DNA of 64,000 nucleotides, from NCBI GenBank assembly GCA_000934455.1, contig KN882376.1:86876-150875 (forward strand). The letters run 5' to 3'. The DNA is from Apostichopus parvimensis (taxonomy: Eukaryota; Echinodermata; Holothuroidea; Aspidochirotida; Stichopodidae). Positions within the stretch are counted from its first letter, which is position 1, and the number at the start of each line of letters is the position of its first letter. The translations under genes were made by a program, and so were the position numbers. This document shows positions 23,801 through 34,202 of the stretch, in pieces. The notes beneath the pieces were generated by a model, which was given only the letters and a program-made list of their open reading frames with translations, ran no database searches and was not told the DNA's origin.

Positions 23801-24163
23801 TTAGAAATAAAAATGTGTAAGCTGCTTGCTTGACTAAAAGCGTATAAAATGTGAATGAAATATGCTTTTGCAAATACCTTATTTAATCTAATGTAATAAC
23901 TGATGGCGTAGAGAAGAGACAGAAGAAAGAAAGAAAAAACACGAGTAAACAAAACAAAAAAGAAAACATCTATACAATTGGCCATGACGTTAACCCCAAA
24001 TGGGTGAACGTCCATCCTACTGATACGGTTCATATGGAACCTGTATGAAGAGGCTAAGAAACAATAACACCCTACAGGCTGTATCCACTGCTTAGCGGAG
24101 TTTTTTGTCAATAATAAAAGGAGAATAAAAAGTATTGTAATACATACGGTACTTACAGGACTT

Positions 24164-24780
24164 TTAATCCATTTTTAAAATAGCGAAACTGATCCAGTAA
24201 ATGTCCAAATTAAGAAAACACAATAAAAGTACTCCGAACTGGTATGGCCTTTCCGAAGCTTCTCTCCATTTTCCTCCGATTAAACGAAGTTTGGTACCTT
24301 GCTTGTACAGATCGCTGACTTTAGGTGCCCATTTTTTCTTTTCAGTCAGATCGAATTTTGTTAGATCATCGACGATGAAAAATGACTGGTCTGCTAGGGT
24401 CGTTCGTCTGGCTTTCATAATAGCGATCTTGTCTCTATATGAAAGGCACCGGACTAGAATGTGTGGCGATCTCTCCCCATTGCTTCGTCCGTCTCTATGA
24501 CACCTCTCGATCGAAATCTCAGGAATGTCGGTAAACAAAGGAAGTACTGTTGTTTTGACGATGTCTTCACATACCTCCGCTTCTGTTAACGGAATCCCCA
24601 CAATACGAAAGTTGTTCCTTCTTGCCATCCGCTCCTGTTTATTAACTTCGGTGTTGGTGGATTCCATTGTCTGCTCCAAGCGCGTGATTTTACGGGAAAG
24701 ATCCTCGCATTCTTTTTCTTTGGCCGCCATCTTTAATTCTAATAAGTCTATACGTCTATTCAGCTCGTTAGAAAATCTTG
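24164..24780 (-). pseudogene. LINE ORF1, L1-like RNA-binding protein
   Basis: The coding region continues upstream of the first in-frame ATG (24730) with RFSNELNRRIDLLELK, forming a coiled coil through LSRKITRLEQTMESTNTEVN. It is followed by an L1 ORF1-type RRM and C-terminal domain (Transposase_22): RRNNFRIVGIP, ISIERCHRDG, PHILVRCLSYRDKIAIMKAR and GTKLRLIGGKWREA. Such proteins trimerise and bind the LINE RNA as chaperones. The frame is open over most of the domain; the last 25 codons are not family-like and may follow a frame change. Confidence 0.85.
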
Positions 24781-25529
24781 TATCTAAAGTTTCTTCTCAT
24801 ATTGGCAAGGAATCACTAAGTCACGTGACTTTCTGGTTAAAAAAAAGTTTTTGTTTGAGTATTTTTTTTACACTACAAATCGCATCTGGGGAGCAACTGT
24901 TTAAACAGGGGCGTATCCAGGATTTTCTAACCCGGGGGGCGCGAATTACTATCTAAGCGGAGCGCCACCATCGGTTGGCGCGCAGCGTACAAGAAAATTT
25001 CCTGGTTTTGATACCACCCAGATCACCGGAAATGGCACTTCTCGGGCTTGAAAATGACCAACCAGATGTACACTTTTTGCCTGAGAACCAAGTATTTCCC
25101 AATAGTTTTTTCCATCCATAATCTTTTTGAAGATTGTCACCAGTCACAAATCATGTTCGAACTCATCGCATGTCCTGTGGATCATTGCTTTTGTAGGTGA
25201 TTCTACGTCGCGGCCCACAATATCCGTCAGCCCCACTTTTCAAGGTTTTAAGCCCATTATTCGTTCAGAATTTGAAAATTCACATTTCTCATGAATAAAC
25301 TCACTTCAAAACATACCCATAATGTTGTACAAAATTTCATCTAATGGACAACCAATATAGAAAAACCTCCTTCAACCCCTAACAGACCGGTCAAAATTGC
25401 ACGAGTAGAGGGAAGAATGATGAAGAATGTTGGTCAGAAATTTTCGAAAATTCAAACACAGTTAATTTATTGGTGTACAAATATTATTTCTCCATCAAAA
25501 TGACAAAATTCAGAAAATTGACGTAGTAA

Positions 25530-25690
25530 GTGTGCAACTCGTCAATTCGCAGAAAATTGATGCATTGACGAGATCCGTTATCTCGTCAAAACGTCAATTT
25601 TCTGAATTTTGTCACGTTACCATCTCGTCAACTCGTCAATTTGCAGATAATTGTCGTTTTGTCAAGTCGGTAACTCGTCAATGCAATGTC
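25530..25690 (+). repeat. CGTCAA-rich degenerate minisatellite
   Basis: Repeated phrases such as ACTCGTCAATTCGCAGAAAA, ACGTCAATTTTCTG and ACTCGTCAATTTGCAG occur at irregular spacing of 20-45 bp, some as inverted relatives (AATTGACG). The patch lies inside the hAT-like composite. Confidence 0.6.
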
Positions 25691-26401
25691 CCTTCTACGC
25701 TTCCGTATTGCTTATATGATATTAACATTAACATGTTGAACGCGCGCGGAGCGCGCGAAAATTTTTGGTTATATTTTTCGGGCAAGTCGAACAGTTTTGA
25801 GGCTTTTCATTCTGGAACGCCATTTTCATGCTCACTGATATGATGTGATATCTGCTGTTTGCTTTACAAATTCAAACAGGCGCGTAGCGAAGAATTTGCC
25901 AAGGGAGGGGCGAAGCCTGTAGGCAAATTATCTAAGCGTAGCGCCACCATAAGTTGGCGCGAAGCGTACAAGCAAAGTTTGGCCAAAAGTGCCTCCCAGA
26001 TCGCTGGAAATGACACTTTCCAGGCCTTGTAAGTTGCATCTAAGCACTTTCTATTTTGACATTACTAGCGATATCATAAAAAAATATGCTGAAGGGGGGG
26101 GGGCGGTCGCCCCCTTCCCGAAATGCGTCATGTTCCCCGACGACACGGTCGAGTTCGAGACCAGCCACAGTTGGTTTCATAGCACAATACTACAATTTTT
26201 TAAGGCGTATACACACACACGCGTTATGATAGACCATATATAGTATATATATAGATCATCAGTGAGAGAGGAAAAATGGAAACGTAAAAAATGGACTTGT
26301 CGGTGTAAGGGGTAGGGTGAGGCACACGCCCCTTCCGAAATCCTTGATCCGTCACTGGCTACCTTGTGTATATAATAGGGATCAGCGTTGTAATTATGTC
26401 A

Positions 26402-26573
26402 CTTTTCCTCTTTCTCTTCCCGGTGTCTTGGCGTTTTTCTTTTCCTCCCTCCTTTTCTCCTTTTTCTCTCTTTCTTCTTTTTCTTTTCCCTTTCTTCCTC
26501 TCCTCCTCCTCTTTTTTCCCCTCTTTTTTCCTTTTTCTTCTCTTTTTTTCCCTCCTCTTTTTCTTACCCGGGG
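26402..26573 (+). repeat. Pyrimidine tract, about 170 bp
   Basis: Almost uninterrupted C and T on the plus strand, ending in a CCCGGGGGGCGCGCGCCCCC palindrome at 26567-26586. Open frames over it (phenylalanine/serine-rich on one strand, lysine/arginine-rich on the other) are compositional artefacts. Such tracts can form triplex DNA. Confidence 0.85.
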
Positions 26574-26610
26574 GGCGCGCGCCCCCAACGCCCCCCTGGA
26601 TACGCGCCTG

Positions 26611-28504
26611 ATTAAAGGTACTTTTCTTTATATAATATCAAACTATAAAGATGCTTTGATAGCATCATCACAGTATGTTATCGTTCAATATATCGAAACT
26701 GTAGCCTACCGCGCTGTGTACTGATCTAATACAATAACGTTTAAATTTGATGTGGAGCCTCATTGGTTTTGCGTTCATGAAAATCAGAACAATATAGTTA
26801 TAAAAATATAGTGGTCAGGTAGATGTAGTTACCGTTTATCTGATCTTGTCGCAACGCCAGATGCTACGATGGAACTTATTTGCACGCATGACTAACATTG
26901 CTTAGGATAGAGAAAATACATGCTTACTTATAGTCAGCATCCAGTCTTCAATCATGGTTCAGTTTAAATGCGTACGTTACCCTTGTACATGACCATGGAT
27001 ACATACTGTATTGGTTTCCATTAAGAAGGGCGGCAATGTATTGTATTATAGTTTTATATAACGGAATCATTCCATTGCTTATGTCATGTATCCAGCAGGA
27101 TCATTGGTAATAATTAAGGCTAGGGTGGACAGGCTTCTTTGCCTTCCCAGTGGCTATTTCTAATTTACTGGTCCACTGGGCAAATTGCAATTATCTGATT
27201 TTCCATGCAACTATACAATAGTTCAATACACCATTGCTTATGCTATTTTTATGGGGAAGCCGCAAGAAGTGTTAAACAATTCAACAATCTTTGGTCTTAA
27301 AATTGCCATCGATTATTATAAAATTATTCCAGCACCTTCAATTTTAATTACATTTCTTCAACTTTCTTCGACATTTTCTTCCATATGAAATGTCAACATT
27401 TCGGTATAAGAAGTGGAAATTTCAATATAAAGGTTCCACATTTTTACGTTAATGTTCAAATGTCGGCAGTGTTTAACATTGGTATTTTGTTTTCTCTAAC
27501 TTTCGACATTTTACTGGAAGCTTCTTATATCAAAATGTTGGTTTATGATCTAAACATGTTGGTGTTACATCTCAAAGTAACACCCCACCCATGTTGCGCA
27601 GACTACTTTATACAAACGCGTATACAAACGTGAGTGTGTAGGTTCGCGCTTGTACTAGCTAAGTTACCTTTTCGTGCATGTGTAAGATGTGTAGGAGTCA
27701 TACATATATAGCTCCTTCGGCGCTTTACAATATCTCATGTAATGGAAGCTACTGGGTCATAAATCTATGTCGCTACACAAAATCTTTGAAAAAACGATAA
27801 CTGTATCCCGTCAGGTGTGTGATTGGATCCACCGTATTAAGCACAATAAAAGGTCCTTTAGGGATGACCTTCGTACCAAGATGTACATGGATAATTTCTC
27901 TCATATACACTCTAAAACGTGACAGGTAATCACTCCACCGTCAGTATCAGTGTGTTCGATACATTAGTGTGTAACGTAGCCCTGGGTATACGAATAAGAC
28001 GTGACCCATAGCTAACTTTTATTAGTGTGCTATTGTACCCAACCTCGAATTGAAATGACTTTCCCGATCTGGTGATTTTTGCACAATTCGCTATGAGGAA
28101 GTATTACAGAGAGATGACTTGGAGGCCTAAACCGGGTAGTATAAAATACTTAATTCGCCTCTGGCTCTCCCATAAAAGTTTAGGTTCCTATTCAGTCGGG
28201 GAATTTTGAATGTATTGTTATCTATTAGCACAGCCTTCCGCGTAAAAATACTTACAAAAACCTTAGAAATAGTCTAAATATGTCTCAGAATGCACCATTT
28301 GACTTTTATTTGGGTGGAGGTGGGGGTTGGGGGGGGGGCCTCCAGATACTGTAACTAACAAGGGCTAGAAATGGAATGCTTCGTGACATAAGGAAAAGTA
28401 ACTAACTGAATGAGTAAGCAAATTAATAAATAACCCTGGTTAGAATATTCAAACAAACTAATATAACTTATAAAAAGGTTACTACTGAACTAACTGAATG
28501 GATT
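26611..28504. other. No gene recognised
   Basis: AT-rich intergenic DNA with only short frames that lack family signal. No repeats recur elsewhere in the window as far as I can see. Confidence 0.5.
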
Positions 28505-28965
28505 TCCGGAATTGTTGCCTTTTTACTTTACTTACAATATGCATTAACAATAGACACCCTAACTGAAATCGAATCAACGAAGTTGGAAAATTTGATGAAT
28601 TTGGAATATTTGATGATTATCTACACAATCGGAAATTTACAGGAGATAGTGTTGCTTCTTGGCAATTTATCAAGCTTTGGTATTTCTGAAGACAAAGCTA
28701 TGGCTGAATCGATCCACAAATGCTGGAATTTTTCTGTCGCCTGATTACCTTACTTACCATATGCATACAAAAGAAACCCCTAATATTAGAAAAGACAAAC
28801 TTACAAGAGACACCCCTAACTGAAAGCGAAACAACGAAGTTAGAAAATTTGATGAATTTGGAATATTTGATGATTGTGTAAACAATGAAATTCTCAGATA
28901 GTATAACCCTTCGGCATTTCATCAAGCTTTGGTATTTCTGAATACAAGGCTATGGTTAAATAGGT
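28505..28965 (+). repeat. Diverged tandem duplication of about 225 bp
   Basis: The block at about 28505-28710 (GAAGTTGGAAAATTTGATGA, ATCAAGCTTTGGTATTTCTG, AAGCTATGGCTGAAT) is repeated at about 28730-28965 with substitutions and small indels. It is not coding. Confidence 0.75.
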
Positions 28966-29005
28966 TCTCGGAATGTCTGATAAAAAAACGCAAAACAGGG
29001 AGCTC

Positions 29006-29110
29006 CGGTTTCAGTTTCAGTTTATTATCTCCACATTACCCCAGTGAGGTATAAGAGTCATTTACACTACAGTTCAATAACAATCCAGAGATTAACAAAA
29101 TTACAAATAA
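29006..29110 (-). mobile_element. 3' end of a CR1-superfamily LINE
   Basis: On the minus strand a short segment ends in AATAAACTGAAACTGAAACC, the same kind of tail as the LINE at 12690. It is a very short 5'-truncated insertion without coding sequence. Confidence 0.6.
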
Positions 29111-30575
29111 CATATAACTTAAGAACTAAGGCAGCAATGATACCCATAAATACTGAAAGCAGCTTATGATAGCTGTAGCTGTAGCAAGAGTGCTTCCAGG
29201 AATGCCTGCAGTGTAGTTAATGCCTTAAGTAAGTTAATTTGGAAAGCAAATCTTTGGTGAAAAGCGCAAATGAAAGTCAGTGGGTGAAAAAGGAGAAAAA
29301 AAGCTAATTGAAATGCTGCTTTAAAGAATTATTACATTTTACACTACCTACTCATGGGTGTTTGTTTACTTAAGCAAAGGAAATCAGTTGTGTACACAAC
29401 AAAAAAACATACGCATATTAACTGGATCAGAGCATTGACATTTATTCCTGCAGACAAATCATCAACGCTTTTTTTATCAAGAAGAACACACTTCGAAAAT
29501 TTCACTACCTGACTGCTCACAAGTGTCCACTTTGAGTATAATAGTTTAGCTTGTGAGGGATAAAGGACGTCAAATCTTTCTCAATCTGTTAAGACAACAG
29601 AAACACAGAAAAAAAAATGACGTAACATGTAAATGACATATGAAAGGAAACTGCTCGTTCTTCAATTCGTCCTCTCATTTAAACAGAAAAAAGGCACTAT
29701 TATGCCAAAAGCAACTACATTATGCTAAAGATCACACAAGTGTTCTCGATGGGTCAGAGATTTTAGAAATATGTGTTGTTAGTTTCCTCTCATCACATGA
29801 GGCAGAAATGTATACATTTCGGCCTCATGTGAGTATGTTTGTAATAACATCCCTCTCTTACAACTAAGAAACAGGAACCCAGAAAGTTAACCTGGAGATA
29901 ATATCGCTTCTTGATTGAAATTCAAATTCAGTTATGATTTATATTGCCAATATCTCTCCTAATGCAATCAACTTTTTGGATTGGTGAAATCCAGTCATGT
30001 GGTGTTACCAAGATTGGGGAATAGAACGAGACGATGGTTCAGGAGTTATATGGAGGATAGTTGTACACTCAAAAGTTACTATTGCAGATTAACAAATTTG
30101 TGGAGTGTCAGTTCTTGCACTAGTAATTTATCGATACCTTGCATAGTTACATGAAACCATTGAATATTTATTGAGTTTAAGATCGAGTGTACTTTCACAT
30201 TTTTATGGAAACGTGATTTACAGACAAATGAAAGTCACAGAAATTGAGATAGACTGAGAAAGCAAGAAAATTTGCCAGTCAGTCCCCCTTTACAAAAATA
30301 CAACAATTAAATTGTAAAGAAAGAAGAAAGCTACAAAAACAAAAACAAATTGCCATAATCCATGATAAAATCATATTTAGTGATCTTTTAAAGATAAAAT
30401 TGTTTTATTATCTACTATGGAGTCTTGAAGGTTGTTTTAAATAAGTATACCTGTGGGAAGAAGAGTTTAATGGAAAATATTGGTGTCAGATATGTCGATA
30501 TGGAGCTGATAGGAATTTACAGTGTCATGGCTGCATACATTAAAGTGTCAAAATAGTCTCAAGTCACAAATCATT
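29111..30575. other. No gene recognised; contains one long palindrome
   Basis: AT-rich sequence without family signal except for the 40-bp palindrome listed separately. Confidence 0.5.
29793..29832. repeat. 40-bp near-perfect palindrome without loop
   Basis: The left arm TCACATGAGGCAGAAATGTA meets its reverse complement with one mismatch (A against G) and no spacer. It lies in otherwise plain AT-rich DNA. Confidence 0.9.
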
Positions 30576-30853
30576 CCCAGCAAACACAAAACGTTATCAT
30601 AACATTTTTAAAAGAGCCTCTAAAATATGTTTTTATAACGTTTAATGTGGTGTTATAATAACGTCGGCATAACGTTTTTATAATATATTAATGTTATATT
30701 AATGTTATATTAATGTTTTAACGAAAACATGTTTTGAAATAATAGCCTGAAAACGTTTTCGTGACATATTTATTACACCACAAATAACGTTATCAAAACA
30801 AAAGACGAAACGTTTTAATAACGTATTAAAAACTTGTTTTCGTGTTTGCTGGG
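30576..30853. mobile_element. MITE with CCCAGCAAACAC termini
   Basis: A 278-bp element with inverted ends CCCAGCAAACACAAAACG and, from the right, CCCAGCAAACACGAAAAC. The inside is rich in AACGTT-type palindromes (ACGTTATCA, AACGTTTTAATAACG). No coding sequence and no clear target duplication. It directly precedes satellite B. Confidence 0.75.
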
Positions 30854-30890
30854 TAGAGATCTGTTTACATTATTGTATATGAAAACAGCA

Positions 30891-33450
30891 AAAGTCCGTG
30901 ATCCCTGAGTGGTTGACAAAGTTGAAGAGGGTGTATACGAAATTTATCACAACCCCCCTCACCGGGCTAATTCCCGTGTTTTAGAGGGGTAAGGGGCCCG
31001 CGTCAAGCAAGTCCATTTTGCCAATTTTACACCCATTGACTTTGCACCGTAAAACGATTTAAAAAAAAAAAACTAAGTCCGTGATCACTGAGAGGTTGAC
31101 AAAGTTTTCGCACCACGGGAAAACGCGACATCCTCTCTCTCCCAAATTCATACAACATTAATAGGGTGTATACGAAAATTATTACACCCCTCACCGGGCT
31201 AATTCCCTTTTTAATAGGGGCAAGGGGCTCGTCAAGCAAGTAATTTTTGCCAAATTTACACCCGTTGACTTTGCACGTAAAACGATTTTCAAAAAAATTT
31301 AAGTCCGTAATCACTGAGTGGTAGACAAAGTTGAAGAGGGTGTATACGAAATTTATCACAAACCCCCTCACCGGGCTAATTTCCTTGTTTTAGAGGGGTA
31401 AGGGGCTCGTCAAGCAAGTCAACTTTGTCAATTTTACACCCATTGACTTTGCACGTAAAACGATTTAAAAAAAACCTAAGTCCGTGATCACTGAGTGGTT
31501 GACAAAGTTGAAGAGGGAGTATACGGAATTTATTACAACTCACCGGGCTAATTCCCTTGTCAAGCAAGTAATTTTTGCCAATTTAACACCCATTGACTTT
31601 GCACGTAAAACGATTTAAAAGAAAAACCTCAGTCCGTGTTCACTGAGTGGTTGACAAAGTTGAAGAGGGTGTATACAAAATTATTACAACCCCCCTCAAC
31701 GGGTTTATTCACTTGTTTTAGAGGGGGAAGGGGCCGTCAAGCAAGTCAACTTTGCCAAATTAACACCCATTGACTTTTATTACAACCCCCTCACCGGGCT
31801 AATTTCCTTGTTTAAGAGGGGCAAGGGGCTCGTCAAGCAAGTCAACTTTGTCAATTTTACACCCATTGACTTTGCACGTAAAATGATTTAAAAAAAAAAC
31901 TAAGTTCGTGATCACTGAGAGGTTGACAAAGTTTTCGCACCACGGGAAAACGCGACATCCTCTCTCTCCCAAATTCATACAACATTAATAGGGTGTATAC
32001 GAAAATTATTACACCCCTCACCGGGCTAATTCCCTTTTTAATAGGGGAAAGAGGCCCGTCAAGCAAGTCAACTTTGCCAATTTAACACCCATTGACTTTG
32101 CACGTAAAACGATTTTCAAGAAAAACCTCAGTCCGTGTTCACTGAGTGGTTGACAAAGTTGAAGAGGGTGTATACGAAATTTATCCCAACCCCCCTCACC
32201 GGGCTAATTCCCTTATTTAATAGGGGCAAGGGGCTCGTCAAGCAAGTCAACTTTGTCAATTTTACACCCATTGACTTTGCATACGGAATTTATTACAACT
32301 CACCGGGCTAATTCCCTTGTCAAGCAAGTAAGTTTTGCCAATTTTACACCCATTGACTTTGCACGTAAAACGATTTTCAAAAAAAAAATTAAGTCCGTGA
32401 TCCCTGAGTGGTTGACAAAGTTGAAGAGGGTGTATACGAATTTTATCACAACCCCCCTCACCGGGCTAATTCCCGTGTTTTAGAGGGGCAAGGGGCCCGC
32501 GTCAAGCAAGTCCATTTTGCCAATTTTACACCCATTGACTTTGCACGTAAAACGATTTAAAAAAAAAAAACTAAGTCCGTGATCACTGAGAGGTTGACAA
32601 AGTTTTCGCACCACGGGAAAACGCGACATCCTCTCTCTCCCAAATTCATACAACATTAATAGGGTGTATACGAAAATTATTACACCCCTCACCGGGCTAA
32701 TTCCCTTTTTAATAGGGGCAAGGGGCTCGTCAAGCAAGTAATTTTTGCCAAATTTAACACCCATTGACTTTGCACGTAAAACGGTTTTCAAAAAAATTTA
32801 AGTCCGTAATCACTGAGTGGTTGACAAAGTTGAAGAGGGTGTATACGAAATTTATCCCAACCCCCTTCACCGGGCTAATTCCCGTGTTTTAGAGGGGCAA
32901 GGGGCCCGCGTCAAGCAAGTCCATTTTGCCAATTTTACACCCATTGACTTTGCACGTAAAATGATTTAAAAAAAAAACTAAGTTCGTGATCACTGAGAGG
33001 TTGACAAAGTTGAAGAGGGTGTATACGAATTTTATCACAACCCCCCTCACCGGGCTAATTCCCTTTTTAATAGGGGAAAGGGACCCGTCAAGCAAGTCAA
33101 CTTGCCATTTTACACCCATTGACTTTGCACGTAAAACGATTTTCAAAAAAAAACTAAGTCCGTGATCACTGAGAGGTTGACAAAGTTTTCGCACCACGGG
33201 AAAACGCGACATCCTCTCTCTCCCAAATTCATACAACATTAATAGGGTGTATACGAATTTTATCACAACCCCCCTCACCGGGCTAATTCCCGTGTTTTAG
33301 AGGGGCAAGCGGCCCGCGTCAAGCAAGTCCATTTTGCCAATTTTACACCCATTGACTTTGCACGTTAAACGCACTCACCGGGCTAATTCCCTTGTTTTAG
33401 ATCGGAAAGGGGCCCGTCAAGCAATTAATTTTTTGCCAATTTAACACCCA
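30891..33450 (+). repeat. Satellite B array
   Basis: Tandem monomers contain GTCCGTGATCACTGAG, GGTTGACAAAGTT, GGGTGTATACGAAA, CCCCTCACCGGGCTAATTCC, GTCAAGCAAGT and ACCCATTGACTTTGCACGTA. The GTCCG mark recurs with spacings of mainly 176-183 and 226-227 bp, with a few irregular units (152, 262, 272). Long monomers replace a short piece by a block with GCACCACGGGAAAACGCGAC and CTCTCTCTCCCAAATTCATA. Two blocks, 30894-31303 and 32393-32802, are nearly identical pairs of one short and one long monomer. The many open frames here are repeat artefacts. Confidence 0.95.
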
Positions 33451-33742
33451 GCGCCTAGGCTCAAGTCCCAAACAAACTGATATACCAAAATTTAAATGCC
33501 TCAATGAGAATAAACAATCATACTAGGGAACAGGAAAACAAACAATACAGCACACTAATGCCACAACTAAATACTGATAATAGAGAAATCAAATAAAACG
33601 GCTAATTCGATGCAAAATTAAGAAAACTTACGACATTGGGTCTCTGTAAGGAGGTGCATGGGTGACGCGACTTAAATCCAAGTAACCCAACTCTCAATTA
33701 TGACGAGCGCCACCTATATACTGCTCTCTGCCTCCAAAACCT
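33451..33742. other. Unique DNA between satellite B and a MITE
   Basis: About 290 bp. On the minus strand a short ATG-led segment (CACCCATGCACCTCCTTACA) runs into a good donor (gtaagtttt), which might be a first exon, but it codes for only a few residues and has no partner. Confidence 0.3.
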
Positions 33743-34202
33743 TTAAAGTGGCATACTCCTATAAGAGTCTATATCAATCCGCTCGATATAAGTGCCAAAA
33801 AGCAGCAGGAGAACATCTTTTGTGACCTGTTATCAATCATAATCTAGTTTTTTGTGGCTGCATGTTCAAGAGCATGAATGGAAGTACATGTGGTGAAAAA
33901 ATTGGGTCAATTGAGGCAATTTTAGACCCCTTTAGGCCTCCCAGGAGCAGCGTAGGAAATTTGTTTACCACTGAGTGAAGAGGTTTGTTTACAAGTGACG
34001 AAAACTTCCGGCTCGGATAGCAAAAAATCTACACGGTCATGATACGGAAAATTGATGATGCCATGAAAGGCCAATTTGTCAGCTATCCGGTGATGGGTAG
34101 CGTTTAGCTAGTGAAAACTTCTATCTAGACTTAGAGACCACATTACTTTTGTGATTTAGTGTGTAAGTCAATGGGGCTTTTAATGGGCGTATGCTACCTT
34201 AA
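33743..34202 (-). mobile_element. TTAA-flanked MITE, copy 2 (inverted)
   Basis: An inverted copy of the element at 8351-8815. It is bounded by TTAA on both sides (33743-33746 and 34199-34202), which supports a TTAA target and a piggyBac-type origin. Confidence 0.8.

Larger units (their letters stand above)
19930..24905 (-). mobile_element. Decayed Tx1/L1-type LINE, near full length
   Basis: A minus-strand two-ORF LINE. The 5' UTR and ORF1 are at the right (24164-24905). ORF2 carries endonuclease (23042-23800), reverse transcriptase (about 21291-22707) and a C-terminal zinc-finger region (20290-20724), then a 3' UTR ending in an A-rich tail at 19930. The tail joins satellite A in the middle of a monomer (after TTTCAGTTATC). 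The L1-like ORF1 and APE endonuclease indicate the L1/Tx1 group. Many frame changes in ORF2 mark it as inactive. Its 5' side abuts an hAT-like element rather than satellite. Confidence 0.9.
24906..26610 (+). mobile_element. hAT-like composite element
   Basis: The left end CAGGGGCGTATCCAGG and right end CCTGGATACGCGCCTG form an inverted pair 1705 bp apart. Flanking 8-mers (TGTTTAAA and ATTAAAGG) do not match cleanly, so the two ends may belong to different copies. The interior has two direct copies of the two-hairpin module (hairpin 1 at 24962-24981 and 25941-25960), a CGTCAA-rich repeat patch and a pyrimidine tract. A second left-end-like start (CAGGCGCGTAGCG, about 25878) suggests nesting. 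No transposase is seen. Confidence 0.6.

Noticed and set aside
26317-26724. 135-codon frame rich in F, S, L and P, and its K/R-rich antisense partner
   Set aside because: Both are produced by the pyrimidine tract.
31027-33278. Several similar frames (MRGFVINFVYTLFNFV..., GRERMSRFPVVRKLCQPLSD) repeated across 31-33 kb
   Set aside because: They are satellite B monomers translated; the reading frame is not kept between monomers.
30891-33450. CRISPR-like array
   Set aside because: Units are 150-270 bp, variable and contiguous with no unique spacers; this is an animal satellite.
33620-33665. A first exon on the minus strand (ATGCACCTCCTTACAGAG, donor gtaagt)
   Set aside because: Only about nine codons and no downstream exon that fits; too little to call.
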